A stretch of 64,000 nt of DNA from Niastella yeongjuensis (GCF_900110245.1 NZ_FOCZ01000008.1:287593-351592); one strand, 5' to 3'; shown: positions 25,831-35,320, numbered from the stretch's first letter. Numbers and translations are program-made. The notes: generated from the sequence alone by a model not told the origin.

Positions 25831-28800
25831 ATGAAAAAATTTCATCCGCCAACAGCGGATACCTTGCTTTACGTGGCATTAGCCAAAGCTGTAAGGATTA
25901 TGAAACTAACGACTGCTTTATTGATCATTGGTTGTCTGCATGTTTCAGCCAGGGGACTTTCACAGGAAGAGAAAGTAACCCTGTCGTTGAAAAATGCATC
26001 CATTCCTCAATTGTTTAAAAGCATAGAAAAAGTAACCGAATATCGATTTGCTTACAGCAACGATATTTTACCGCGCAATTTCCTGGTGACCATTGCGGTA
26101 AAAGAAACGCCCGTATCAACTGTATTAAGATCGGCGCTTTCAGCAAGCGGATTGCGGTTCAACCTCATCGATAATGAAGTGATCGTAATATCAAAGGATG
26201 TCAATACCCCGATGAGCATACCTGTCAGTGGTACCGTCACCAACGAAGCAGGGGCACCGCTGGCCGGCGTATCGGTGATGGTAAAAGGTTCAAACTCCAT
26301 TGGCACCGTTACCAACGAAAAAGGGTTTTACCGGTTGGAGGCGCCTGATGGCGCCACCACGCTCATATTTTCTTCGGTAGATATGCAAACGACAGAAGTG
26401 GCCATCAGCGGCAAAAATGCCATCGATGTAGTGCTGAAAAAGAATATAACAGAACAGGAAGAAGTGGTGGTCATCGGGTATGGAACACAAAAGAAAAAAG
26501 ACCTCACTGGTTCCATTAGTACGGTAGATCCAAAAATGTTGAACAAGATTGCCACCAATGATGTGCTGAAAGCCATACAGGGGCAGGTGGCTGGGGTAAG
26601 TGTCACCAGTGGCGGACAACCCGGTGCTGCGCCGGCCATCCGAATACGCGGCATCGGAAACTTTTCCAACAACAGCCCGCTGTTTATTATCGATGGTGTA
26701 CAGGCGCCGGTGAACGACCTGGTGATCGCTGATGTAGAATCGATCCAGGTGCTAAAGGATGGATCAGCTGCTGCCATATACGGATCGCGCGCGGCCAATG
26801 GGGTGATCATCATCACCACTAAACGCGGCAAGAGCGGCAAGTTCAAACTGGATTACAATGGTTATTATGGGGTACAGAATATTGTAAAACGGTTCGATGT
26901 CACCAATACGCAACAATACCAGGAGCTGGTGAATGAGGCCAGTATCAATGCGGAACCGGCACAGGTGATAAAGCCGGCCAATGATCCCGGCTCACCATTA
27001 TTTGTAAAGAACATAAATACCGACTGGCAAAAGGAAGCCTTCAAAACCGGTAATATCCAGGAGCATACCGTGGGTATTTCAGGCGGTTCCGATGCCGCTA
27101 AATATTATGTCTCCATCAACTACTTCGATCATGCCGGAACGGTAGCCGGTAAGGGCCCTGCTTATAAACGCTATTCATTCCGCATCAATACCGATTTTAA
27201 GGAAGGCCGCTTCAAGTTTGGCGAATCGTTCAACTATGCAAAGATCGATCAGCGTTTTATGACCTTTCTGCATACCGGTAATATTCTGGGATACATTGTA
27301 AATGCCATTCCCAGTTTGCCGGTTCATGATACTGCTACCCGCGACGGGTACAGCAGCTCCAGTCAAACCATTCATGGTTCGTATACGGCCAATCCTATTG
27401 GTTTTAACAATGTGCTGGACAGTAAAACGGAACGCTTCCGGTTTATTGGAAATGCCTATGGTGAATATGAATTTGCCAAATGGCTGAAATATAAATTGAG
27501 CCTGAGTTATGAAAGGACGGACTGGCGTGATTTCTATTTTGAACCCATTCACGATCTGGGTTGGTTTTATGTAAACAATATAGCCAAACTGAACGATTGG
27601 CGTGGTTCAGGAAATACGGGCACCATCGAAAACACCCTTACGTTTGATAAAGTATTTGGCCTGCATTCCCTGAATGTACTGGCGGGGCAGTCAGTGCTGG
27701 AAAGCAATCTGTCGCGCAGCTTTGCGCATGCCGAAGGGTTTAACCAGCCTTATTTCCCGGTGCTGAGCAATGGTACCTCCGGCATAACAGCAACCGGCGA
27801 TGAATTCAGAAGCCGCCTCTCGTCTTACTTTGGCCGCGTAAACTATATCTATGATGATAAGTATTTATTAACGGCCACCATTCGCCGGGACGGGTCATCC
27901 CGGTTTGCACCCAGGTATCGTTGGGGTAATTTTCCATCACTGGCAGTAGCCTGGAAATTGCACAACGAGCATTTTCTGCAAACAGCGTTGCCTTCGTTTG
28001 TCAACCAGTTGAAGTTGCGCGCTTCTTATGGTGAGCTGGGTAACCAGGAAATAAGGGATTATCAATACCAGGCCTTTATTAACTCTTATGCGCATGCGGT
28101 GTTTGGCAATCAGCTGGCGCTGGGTGCTACCCAAACTCTTTTTCCGGCGCCTAATATAAAATGGGAGAGTATGATCAGTCGCAATATTGGTCTTGATGTG
28201 GAGCTGTTTAAAAAACTCACCTTCTCGGCCGAGTATTTTCGCAATACCGGTAAAGACATTCTGTTGCAGGTGGCGATCCCCGGTTCTACCGGTGTGTATC
28301 CCGGTGAATCTCCTTATATAAATGGCGCTTCTACGCAAAACTCGGGCTTCGAGTTTCAACTGGGGTATGCCGATAAAAAAGGAAGTTTTAATTATAACAT
28401 CAATGCCAATATTTCGACCCTTAAAAACAAAGTGCTGTCACTGGGTTATGGCAACAATCCTATTTATGGGTATGGTAACCTCACTAAAACAGAAGTGGGA
28501 CGTGAAGTAGGAGAGTTGTACGGCTGGGTGATAGATGGCATTTTTCAATCGCAGCCGGAAATAGATGCCCTGAATGCCAAATCGCCTATTAAACGATACC
28601 AGGAAGAATTGACGCGCCCGGGCGATTACCGGTTTAAAGACATCAATGGCCGCGATGCCAATGGTAAACTAACAGGCTCGCCTGATGGAAAAATTGATGA
28701 CGATGACAGAACGTACCTCGGCAGCGCCATTCCTAAATTGTACTACGGCTTTAATGCAGCGGCGTCGTACAAACAATTCGATCTGTCGATAGTGGGGCAG

Positions 28801-28932
28801 GGTGTTAGCGGCACAGGATCTTCAACAGCATCCGTGCCGGTATTGAAGGCGGGGCTGGCTGGGATAATTACGGCACCCGGTTGCTCGACCGCTGGACACC
28901 CACCCATACCAATACCAATGTTCCCCGCGTAG
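25831..28932 (+). CDS. SusC/RagA TonB-dependent outer-membrane transporter with STN domain, frameshifted near its 3' end
   Basis: It imports oligosaccharides, probably arabinan fragments, with the SusD lipoprotein encoded next. ATG 25831 opens a long FecA-like leader (hydrophobic LTTALLIIGCLHVSA). Then come an STN domain (about residues 50-125; VTLSLKNASIPQLFKSIEKV), a carboxypeptidase-like beta domain (about 130-215), the SusC signature EEVVVIGYGTQKKKDLTGSIS, the plug (about 220-330) and the barrel. The frame is lost at about 28812: GGC-ACAGG should read GGC-AAC-AGG. Restoring one A gives SGNRIFNSIRAGIEGG and joins the frame of 28881-29267, for a protein of 1145 residues. As read, 994 native residues are followed by 39 aberrant ones, with the last barrel strands missing. 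Either a real mutation or a sequencing error would explain this. Confidence 0.9.
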   Translation: MKKFHPPTADTLLYVALAKAVRIMKLTTALLIIGCLHVSARGLSQEEKVTLSLKNASIPQLFKSIEKVTEYRFAYSNDILPRNFLVTIAVKETPVSTVLRSALSASGLRFNLIDNEVIVISKDVNTPMSIPVSGTVTNEAGAPLAGVSVMVKGSNSIGTVTNEKGFYRLEAPDGATTLIFSSVDMQTTEVAISGKNAIDVVLKKNITEQEEVVVIGYGTQKKKDLTGSISTVDPKMLNKIATNDVLKAIQGQVAGVSVTSGGQPGAAPAIRIRGIGNFSNNSPLFIIDGVQAPVNDLVIADVESIQVLKDGSAAAIYGSRAANGVIIITTKRGKSGKFKLDYNGYYGVQNIVKRFDVTNTQQYQELVNEASINAEPAQVIKPANDPGSPLFVKNINTDWQKEAFKTGNIQEHTVGISGGSDAAKYYVSINYFDHAGTVAGKGPAYKRYSFRINTDFKEGRFKFGESFNYAKIDQRFMTFLHTGNILGYIVNAIPSLPVHDTATRDGYSSSSQTIHGSYTANPIGFNNVLDSKTERFRFIGNAYGEYEFAKWLKYKLSLSYERTDWRDFYFEPIHDLGWFYVNNIAKLNDWRGSGNTGTIENTLTFDKVFGLHSLNVLAGQSVLESNLSRSFAHAEGFNQPYFPVLSNGTSGITATGDEFRSRLSSYFGRVNYIYDDKYLLTATIRRDGSSRFAPRYRWGNFPSLAVAWKLHNEHFLQTALPSFVNQLKLRASYGELGNQEIRDYQYQAFINSYAHAVFGNQLALGATQTLFPAPNIKWESMISRNIGLDVELFKKLTFSAEYFRNTGKDILLQVAIPGSTGVYPGESPYINGASTQNSGFEFQLGYADKKGSFNYNINANISTLKNKVLSLGYGNNPIYGYGNLTKTEVGREVGELYGWVIDGIFQSQPEIDALNAKSPIKRYQEELTRPGDYRFKDINGRDANGKLTGSPDGKIDDDDRTYLGSAIPKLYYGFNAAASYKQFDLSIVGQGVSGTGSSTASVPVLKAGLAGIITAPGCSTAGHPPIPIPMFPA

Positions 28933-29267
28933 TGATGTTCGACCCAAATAAAAACGGACGTAACTCTTCGCGCTGGCTGGAGAACGGCAGCTTCTTTCGC
29001 ATCACCACCCTGCAGGCCGGTTATACATTGCCGCAACATATGCTGCAGAAAGCGCATTTGTCGAACCTGAGAATTTATATCACAGCGCAGAACCTGGTAA
29101 CCTTTACCAAATACACGGGTTTCGATCCTGACTTTGCCAATAACAATGGCCTGTTCGACCGGGCTATCGATAACGGTTCATACCCCAACCGCCCATTCAC
29201 TGCCAATGAAGCAGGCGGATTGCCGAATCCCAGGTCGTTTCTTTTTGGGTTGCAGGTGGGGCTGTGA
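28881..29267 (+). pseudogene. Detached C-terminal part of the frameshifted SusC
   Basis: This frame encodes the missing end of the preceding transporter, not a separate gene. It begins inside the natural SusC motif YGTRLLDRWTPTHTNTNVPRV and continues with WLENGSFFRITTLQAGYTLP and LRIYITAQNLVTFTKYTGFDP, both standard C-terminal SusC strands, ending in a hydrophobic LFGLQVGL. Homologous reading in this frame can be followed back to about 28813. The first ATG-like codon (28881, CTG/TTG type) has no sign of being a translation start. Confidence 0.85.
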
Positions 29268-29375
29268 GGGAAGGGCAGAAGGGCAGAGGGCAGAGGGCAG
29301 AAGGCAGAGGGCAGAGGGCAGAAGGCAGAGGGCAGAAGGCAGAAGGGCAGAAGGCAGAGGGCAGAAGGCAGAAAA
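29268..29375. repeat. GGCAGAG/GGCAGAA tandem heptamer array
   Basis: About 14 consecutive units of GGCAGAG, GGCAGAA or GGGCAGA fill the space directly after the SusC stop codon. This is the longest copy of the GGCAGA family in the window. It has no spacers between units, so it is not a CRISPR array. Confidence 0.85.
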
Positions 29376-29402
29376 CATCATCGCGGCCTCCAGGAACACA
29401 GA

Positions 29403-29462
29403 GCGCAAGAACATAGAACCCAATAACTCAATAACCCAATAACCTGGAACTAAGAACTAAAA
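29403..29462 (+). repeat. CAATAACTCAATAACC leader repeats before SusD
   Basis: A G-poor tract of CCAATAACT/CAATAACCT and GAACTAAGAACTAAAA units leads directly into the susD-like start. The same type of tract precedes GH28, GH51, PL1 and GH10 on their coding strands. Confidence 0.6.
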
Positions 29463-29472
29463 ACTATGAACA

Positions 29473-31005
29473 ATGAAAAGTAAACATATATTACTCACTG
29501 CCATTATAACTATTTCCGGTATGGCATGTGGTAAAGATTACCTGCAGCTTGACAATCCTAATCAACAACGGGTCACTACATTCTGGAAAACCGAGAATGA
29601 TGCGCTGATGTCGGTGAATGCCGTTTACCAGGCATTGTATTACGATGGTACCTTTATGCGTTTTGCGCAATGTGCACTCGATTTACGGGGTGATGATATG
29701 ATGAGCCCCAGTCCCTGGGATGTATTGTCGAACACGGGTTCGTTCAAGCTGTTTAACAATACCATTATGCAACAATGGTTGTGGATTGCCTTTTATGGTG
29801 GTGTTACCCGCGCCAACTTTGTATTGGCTAATATCGATAAAGTGCCCTTTAAAGATCAGAACCTGTACAAACGGTTAAAGGGGGAAGCGCTGTTTTTACG
29901 GGGACTTCATTATTATTACCTGGTGACCTTTTTCAATAATATTCCCCTGATAACAAAGTTCTATGAACAGCAGGAAGAATACTATCCGGCACAGGTAGCA
30001 CCGGCAGTTCTGTGGGACCAGGTATACCAGGATTTTGATGAAGCATCCAAACTGTTGCCTGTTTCTTATGCGGGTGCCGACCTGGGCCGGGCAACCCGGG
30101 GCGCTGCACTTGCTTTCCTGGGCAAAAGCTATTTATTCAATAAGAAATATGAACTGGCATCGGCCAAATTTAAAGAAGTGATGGGTATGGGTGGTTACGA
30201 GCTGATGGACAACTATGGCGATAATTTCACCGAAGCATTTGAAAACAACAGGGAGTCTATTTTTGAGGTGCAGTTCAGTCGCGAGGCAGGAGGCATAACT
30301 CTGGGGTGGGTAAGTTCGCCCGGGGCAGACTGGAGTAAGACAACTGCCCGCGCTATTACATTTGGTCCTGCGCCTTTTGGCTGGAACGATGCGGCGCCCA
30401 CGCAATGGATCGTTGATGAATTTAAAAAAGAAAAAACAAAAACGGGTGGGGATGATCCCCGCCTGCAGGCCACTATTTATTACAATTATCCCGGTTGTAA
30501 ACTGTATGGACAATCATTTCAAACCGTATATGCGGCAGAGCCGGGTAAACTGGGTGTAAAGAAATATGGCAATGGCGATGGGAAGGTGCCTGATGAAAAA
30601 GACTGGCGCTCGGGCGTCAACGAGCGATTGATGCGGTATGCCGATGTACTGCTTATGTATGCCGAATGCGAGAATGAATTGGACCATCGTGCTGAATGCG
30701 CCAAATATATACAACGCGTGCGTAACCGGGCCAACCTGCCCGATCGGGAAACTGAGTTTGCAGCTTTGACACAGGAACAAATGCGCGATCGTATTGCGCA
30801 TGAACGCGCTTTGGAATTTGCCCTGGAAGGTCACCGCTTTGATGACCTGCGCCGCTGGGGCTGGTTACAGAATGCCACCAGGCTGGCCGAACTCAAAGTA
30901 CACGATCCCGAGTTCAATAGTTTTGTGCCTGGCCGGGAATTCTTCTCTATTCCTCAGGCTGAAATCGATGTGAATAAAAATTTAAAACAGAATACGGGAT
31001 ATTAG
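29473..31005 (+). CDS. SusD/RagB outer-membrane lipoprotein
   Basis: It is a surface glycan-binding lipoprotein that forms the lid of the SusC channel. The signal ends in TISGMAC, an SPII lipobox. The N-terminal YLQLDNPNQQRVTTFWKTENDALMSVNAVYQALY, the TPR-like helices (GEALFLRGLHYYYLVTFFNNIPLI, then RGAALAFLGKSYLFNKKYELASAKFKEV) and the C-terminal YADVLLMYAECENEL, RIAHERALEFALEGHRFDDLRRWG and FFSIPQAEIDVN are the standard SusD signatures. Length is 510 residues. It follows the frameshifted SusC and precedes arabinan hydrolases. Confidence 0.95.
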   Translation: MKSKHILLTAIITISGMACGKDYLQLDNPNQQRVTTFWKTENDALMSVNAVYQALYYDGTFMRFAQCALDLRGDDMMSPSPWDVLSNTGSFKLFNNTIMQQWLWIAFYGGVTRANFVLANIDKVPFKDQNLYKRLKGEALFLRGLHYYYLVTFFNNIPLITKFYEQQEEYYPAQVAPAVLWDQVYQDFDEASKLLPVSYAGADLGRATRGAALAFLGKSYLFNKKYELASAKFKEVMGMGGYELMDNYGDNFTEAFENNRESIFEVQFSREAGGITLGWVSSPGADWSKTTARAITFGPAPFGWNDAAPTQWIVDEFKKEKTKTGGDDPRLQATIYYNYPGCKLYGQSFQTVYAAEPGKLGVKKYGNGDGKVPDEKDWRSGVNERLMRYADVLLMYAECENELDHRAECAKYIQRVRNRANLPDRETEFAALTQEQMRDRIAHERALEFALEGHRFDDLRRWGWLQNATRLAELKVHDPEFNSFVPGREFFSIPQAEIDVNKNLKQNTGY

Positions 31006-31006
31006 T

Positions 31007-31100
31007 TAGTTACAGGTTGCAAGTTACAGGTTGCCGGTTACCAGTTACCGGTTACCAGGTACCGGTTACCAGTTACCTGTTGCCGGGGCGTTTGCTTCGA
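31007..31100. repeat. GTTACCA/GTTACCG heptamer array
   Basis: After the SusD stop, units such as AGTTACAGGTTGC, then GGTTACCAGTTACC, repeat for about 80 bp. Many units are near self-complementary (GGTTACC with GGTACCGG), so the tract can fold on itself. Its relative at 46978-47095 has two arms around a terminator. Confidence 0.75.
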
Positions 31101-31159
31101 TTTCGAAAGCTGCGAACCTGGAACCCCATTAATTCAAATAACCAACTATAACTGTACTA

Positions 31160-32635
31160 ATGACGTTATCTTTCCTACAGTTTCTTTTTGTGACGATCAG
31201 CTGCCTCCTGGCTGGTTGCGGGAAAAAAGCAGGCATAGCCCCGCTGGATACGGTGCCACCGGCTGATTCCACCTTTGATGTAAATTCCATTAACGATACA
31301 TATGCCGCTATAGCCCCTTTTACTTACTATACCCATTGGGGACCATACAATGTACACGATCCATCCATTGTAAAAAGCGGGGAGTACTACTATTGTTTCA
31401 GTACCGATGCGGCGTATGGCACTACCGTAAAACCGGGCATTCAGATAAGAAGATCGAAAGACCTGGTGCAATGGCAGTTTGTTAGCTGGGCCTTTAATGC
31501 GTTGCCGGCAAAAGGCGCTGCATACATTACACAGGCTGGCGGAACGCCCTTTCAATCGTTATGGGCGCCCTATGTGCTGCAAGTAAATAACCAGTACCGG
31601 TTGTATTATTCACTGTCCTCCGCCCTCTTACGACTGAGTGTGATTGGTTTGGCCACTGCTGCGACACCGGAGGGTCCCTGGACCGAACAGGGAGTGGTAG
31701 TTAGCTCACGCAACGACTTTGCCGTAACCCAAACCAACGCCATCGATCCAACGGTAGTGGTTACCCCACAAGGCGAACATTGGCTGTATTATGGATCGGC
31801 CTTTGACGGTATTTATGTGCTGCAACTGGACGCCGCCACCGGTTTACCCGCTACCACCGGTGATAAAGGAAAACGCATTGCCCAACGCGGGTTTACCAAT
31901 GGGATCGTAAATGGAAATATCGAAGGGCCGGAGATCATTTACAACGCCTCGCAAAACAAATATTACCTGTTTATTGCGTACGACTGGCTGGAAACAAAAT
32001 ACAATGTACGGGTAGCCAGGTCCGCCACACCACAAGGGCCCTTTCTTGATTTTAATGGAAATGATATCAACAACGAAGCAGATGATTACCCGATGATCCT
32101 GGCGCCCTACCAGTTTCAGGGACATGGCGGCTGGCAGGGCGTATCGCATTGTGCAGTTTTTGAAAAAGATGGCCAGTACTTTATGGCGCACCAGGGCCGG
32201 CCTTCCATCGATAAATTCTTTATGGACCTGCACATACGTAAAATATACTGGACACCCGATGGCTGGCCGGTGGTATCGCCCGAACGATATGCCAACGTGC
32301 CACAAACAGCTATTGCGCAAACTGAGCTTACCGGTGAATGGGAACAAATTGTATTGGGGTATAAAGTAGTGCCGGGCTATGCCGCTGAACAGGTAAATGC
32401 CGACCTGCAGATAGCCACTACCATTACCCTGCATGCCGATGGGACCATCAATGGCAGTGCCGCCAATACCTGGTCATACGCCGCACCCTGGCTGGAACTA
32501 AAATGGAACAACGGGGCATATACTGATAAAGTATATGTTTCCCACGAACGTGATTGGGAGAATAAGAAAAGTAGTACTTTGGTATATAGTGGGTTGAGCA
32601 ATGCTGGAATTGCTACCTGGGGAAAGAAGCGTTGA
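31160..32635 (+). CDS. Arabinan endo-1,5-alpha-L-arabinosidase, GH43 lipoprotein
   Basis: It is predicted to cut the alpha-1,5-arabinan backbone. A short SPII signal ends in SCLLAGC, so it is a lipoprotein, probably at the cell surface. The five-blade beta-propeller (about residues 50-375) carries the GH43 triad: YNVHDPSIV (base Asp), NAIDPTVVV (modulating Asp) and IEGPEIIYN (acid Glu). The region around HGGWQGVSHCAVF holds the His typical of endo-arabinanases. A small C-terminal beta domain (about 390-490) follows, as in the larger arabinanases. It lies between SusD and GH51, which supports an arabinan locus. Confidence 0.92.
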   Translation: MTLSFLQFLFVTISCLLAGCGKKAGIAPLDTVPPADSTFDVNSINDTYAAIAPFTYYTHWGPYNVHDPSIVKSGEYYYCFSTDAAYGTTVKPGIQIRRSKDLVQWQFVSWAFNALPAKGAAYITQAGGTPFQSLWAPYVLQVNNQYRLYYSLSSALLRLSVIGLATAATPEGPWTEQGVVVSSRNDFAVTQTNAIDPTVVVTPQGEHWLYYGSAFDGIYVLQLDAATGLPATTGDKGKRIAQRGFTNGIVNGNIEGPEIIYNASQNKYYLFIAYDWLETKYNVRVARSATPQGPFLDFNGNDINNEADDYPMILAPYQFQGHGGWQGVSHCAVFEKDGQYFMAHQGRPSIDKFFMDLHIRKIYWTPDGWPVVSPERYANVPQTAIAQTELTGEWEQIVLGYKVVPGYAAEQVNADLQIATTITLHADGTINGSAANTWSYAAPWLELKWNNGAYTDKVYVSHERDWENKKSSTLVYSGLSNAGIATWGKKR

Positions 32636-32639
32636 TTTG

Positions 32640-32692
32640 ACAAGGAATTAAAGAACTCAATAACTTAAAAACATAATAACTTAGAATTCAGC
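32640..32692 (+). repeat. GAACTCAATAACTT leader tract before GH51
   Basis: A short G-poor run of AAGAACTCAATAACTT and ACATAATAACTT units between the GH43 stop and the GH51 start. It belongs to the AATAACT leader family. Confidence 0.5.
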
Positions 32693-32695
32693 ATA

Positions 32696-34675
32696 ATGAA
32701 AAAAACGATAACGCTTGTTTGGCTGGTAATAGGAGTACTCAATACAACTTTCTCTCAACAAACGCATAGCCTGGTGGTGAATGTTGCGCAACCAAAAGCT
32801 ACTATTGACCCAACCATGTGGGGGATCTTTTTTGAAGATATCAATTTTGGGGCCGATGGAGGGATTTATGCGGAGATGGTAAAGAACCGCTCGTTTGAGT
32901 TCTTCAAACCTATGATGGGCTGGACGGTAAACCGAAAAAAGATGGTGGAAGGCGAACTGCTGGTGATCAACCAGGGCTCGGAAAATACCCGCAATCCCCG
33001 TTTTCTGCGGGTTACCATGAACAATGCCACCAAAGGCGATCTTGGTCTCACCAATGAAGGGTTCCGCGGTATGGGTATTAAGAAAGGGCTGCGGTATGAC
33101 TTTTCAATCCTATACCGCCAACGGGAGGCACACACGAAACTGCATATTGAATTAACCGACACTACAAAAAGAGTGGTAGGCGATACGGTTTTGTCGTTAA
33201 CCGAAGCAGGCGACAGCTGGCATAAAGCAACCGTAAGTTTTCATGCCAATGAGACTGTGTTGAAAGGCAGGCTGAACATCTGGTTCGAAGGCAATGGTAC
33301 GGTAGACCTGGATATGATCTCTTTGTTTCCCGGTGATACCTGGAAGAACCGGCCCGGTGGGATGCGTGCCGATATGGTGCAATTGCTGGCCGGGATGAAA
33401 CCCGGTTTTATCCGTTTTCCCGGTGGTTGTATAGTAGAAGGGTTCGACCTTTCTAACCGGTATCGCTGGAAGAATACGGTTGGTCCCATTGAAGAAAGAC
33501 AATTGATGATCAACCGGTGGAATATTGAATTCCCCTATCGCAATGCACCTGATTATTTTCAAACATTTGGACTGGGTTTCTTTGAATACTTTCAGTTAGC
33601 AGAAGACATTGGCGCGGAACCATTGCCTATTCTGAATTGCGGCATGGCCTGTCAGTTCAATTCGGCAGAACTGGTGCCCATGAAAGACCTCGATCCGTTT
33701 ATCCAGGATGCACTGGACCTGGTTGAATTTGCGAATGGCGATGTAAGGACCCAATGGGGTAAGGTACGGGCCGATATGGGGCATCCTGCGCCCTTTAACC
33801 TGAAGATGATGGGTATAGGCAATGAGAACTGGGGACCACAATATATTGAACGCTTAAAGGCATTCCAGACAGCCATTAAAGCAAAATATCCCAATATAAA
33901 ATTGATCTGCAGCTCCGGCACTGATCCCAATGGGGAACGGTTCGATTACCTGAATGGCGAGCTGCGTAAACTGAATGCTGATTTTATAGACGAACATTAT
34001 TATCGAAAACCCGAATGGTTTCTGCAAAATGCCCGCCGCTATGATAATTATCCCCGTACCGGTTCAAAGGTTTTTGGTGGTGAATACGCCTCGCATGTTG
34101 ATAAAACGGTGGGCAACAACCGCAATACCTGGCTGGCAGCGTTGTCTGAAGCGGCGTTTATGACCGGACTGGAACGCAATGCCGATGTAGTAGGCATGGC
34201 TTCCTATGCACCGCTGTTTGCGAATGTAGATGGCTGGCAATGGGCGCCCGATCTTATTTGGGTGAACAACCTGCAGGCGTATGGCACACCCGATTACCAG
34301 GTACAAAAATTATTCTCCCTTAACAAGGGTTCCCAGGTAGTTCCCATTACGTTAAACAACGAGGCAGTGACCGGGCAGGACAGTTTATATGCGTCGGCCT
34401 GTATAGATGCTGCGGCCAATGAACTGATCATTAAAGTAGTGAACGCCTCTGACAAAGCACAAAACAACACCCTGCAACTGGATGGTGTAAAAAAGATCGC
34501 TGCCAAAGGTAAACTGTTATCGATGCAGTCTGAACTTACCGCGGTTAATTCTTTTGATAGTCCAGCCAATGTAGCGCCTGTTGAATCAACGATTGGAATA
34601 AAGAATAAAAAAATAACCCTGGCTACAGCACCTTATTCATTCAGTGTGTTACGGGTAAAGTTGGAGGGGAAGTAG
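32696..34675 (+). CDS. Alpha-L-arabinofuranosidase, GH51 (exported)
   Basis: It removes terminal arabinofuranose from the arabinan fragments made by the GH43 enzyme. A signal peptide ends near NTTFSQQ. An N-terminal carbohydrate-binding-like beta domain (about residues 25-220, with WGIFFEDINFGADGGIYAEMVKNRSFE at its start) precedes the TIM barrel. The acid/base Glu is in MGIGNENWGPQY and the nucleophile Glu in FGGEYASH. WNIEFPYRNAPDYFQTFGLGFFEYFQLAEDIG is a typical GH51 stretch. A C-terminal beta sandwich (about 540-659) closes the protein. It is the last gene of the first arabinan locus; a repeat hairpin and the convergent MsrA gene follow. Confidence 0.94.
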   Translation: MKKTITLVWLVIGVLNTTFSQQTHSLVVNVAQPKATIDPTMWGIFFEDINFGADGGIYAEMVKNRSFEFFKPMMGWTVNRKKMVEGELLVINQGSENTRNPRFLRVTMNNATKGDLGLTNEGFRGMGIKKGLRYDFSILYRQREAHTKLHIELTDTTKRVVGDTVLSLTEAGDSWHKATVSFHANETVLKGRLNIWFEGNGTVDLDMISLFPGDTWKNRPGGMRADMVQLLAGMKPGFIRFPGGCIVEGFDLSNRYRWKNTVGPIEERQLMINRWNIEFPYRNAPDYFQTFGLGFFEYFQLAEDIGAEPLPILNCGMACQFNSAELVPMKDLDPFIQDALDLVEFANGDVRTQWGKVRADMGHPAPFNLKMMGIGNENWGPQYIERLKAFQTAIKAKYPNIKLICSSGTDPNGERFDYLNGELRKLNADFIDEHYYRKPEWFLQNARRYDNYPRTGSKVFGGEYASHVDKTVGNNRNTWLAALSEAAFMTGLERNADVVGMASYAPLFANVDGWQWAPDLIWVNNLQAYGTPDYQVQKLFSLNKGSQVVPITLNNEAVTGQDSLYASACIDAAANELIIKVVNASDKAQNNTLQLDGVKKIAAKGKLLSMQSELTAVNSFDSPANVAPVESTIGIKNKKITLATAPYSFSVLRVKLEGK

Positions 34676-34762
34676 GGGTAGGGGGTAGGAAGTAAGAGGT
34701 AAGAAGTAAGAGGTAGAAAATTCGCGAGCTTCGTATTTCCTACTTCTGACTTCTTACTTCAT
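34676..34762. repeat. AGTAAGA/TACTTCT hairpin between GH51 and MsrA
   Basis: The left arm (34689-34715) is GAAGTAAGAGGTAAGAAGTAA-type repeats, the core is ATTCGCGAGCTTCG, and the right arm (34734-34760) is the reverse complement with few mismatches. The core matches the one at 3869-3880 closely. It lies between convergent genes. Confidence 0.75.
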
Positions 34763-34816
34763 ATTGTTAAAATACGCAAATGAAGTATTTGATCATATGC
34801 GTCTCACTCCACATTG

Positions 34817-35320
34817 CTATTTCTTTTCCGTTTCCAGTTTCCATTCCGGACGGATAAAATGGCACGTATAACCGTAGGGATTCTTTTGCAGGTAATCCTG
34901 GTGTTCTTCCTCTGCATCCCAGAAATCCGATTCCGGTGTAATGGTAGTTACGATGGGTTTGGAATAGATATGGGCGTCGGTTAATTCCCTGATGAGTTCG
35001 GCAGCGGTTTGCTCTTGTTCCTCATTGTGATAAAAGATAGCCGAACGATAAGAGGTGCCAATATCATTTCCCTGGCGATTGAGCGTGGTAGGGTCGTGGA
35101 TCTGGAAGAAAAATTCCAGCAGTTGGCGGTAAGACAATATGCTGTCGTCGAAGGTTACCTTAATGGCTTCTGCATGTGTGCCATGGTTACGGTAGGTGGC
35201 ATTGGGAACATCGCCGCCGCTATACCCAACCCTTGTTTCTTTTACTCCCGGCAGGGCCCGAATGAGTTCTTCAACACCCCAGAAACATCCACCAGCGAGT
35301 ATGGCATTTTGTATTGACAT
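34817..35320 (-). CDS. msrA: Peptide-methionine (S)-S-oxide reductase
   Basis: It repairs oxidised methionine in proteins. The active-site motif [11 protein letters not shown] (Cys at about residue 12) sits at the N-terminus. [25 protein letters not shown], then [19 protein letters not shown] and [18 protein letters not shown] complete the family pattern. Length 167 is that of a single-domain, cytoplasmic MsrA. It is a housekeeping gene between two polysaccharide loci, with its own promoter (35360-35388). Confidence 0.96.
   Translation of the reverse strand: MSIQNAILAGGCFWGVEELIRALPGVKETRVGYSGGDVPNATYRNHGTHAEAIKVTFDDSILSYRQLLEFFFQIHDPTTLNRQGNDIGTSYRSAIFYHNEEQEQTAAELIRELTDAHIYSKPIVTTITPESDFWDAEEEHQDYLQKNPYGYTCHFIRPEWKLETEKK

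Noticed and set aside
28800..28830. Programmed frameshift in SusC
   Set aside because: There is no slippery heptamer such as A-AAA-AAG and no downstream stem; a one-base loss explains the reading better.
29268..29375. Possible CRISPR or minisatellite-type array
   Set aside because: Units are 7-8 bp and contiguous, with no spacers and no cas genes. Treated as a dispersed low-complexity repeat.
29134..29442. Open frame across the GGCAGA array
   Set aside because: It overlaps the SusC 3' end in another frame and its product is the repeat itself (Arg/Ala/Glu/Gly runs).
34817..35320. MsrA as a part of the pectin or arabinan locus
   Set aside because: It has its own promoter, is a general repair enzyme, and is isolated by repeat and terminator elements.
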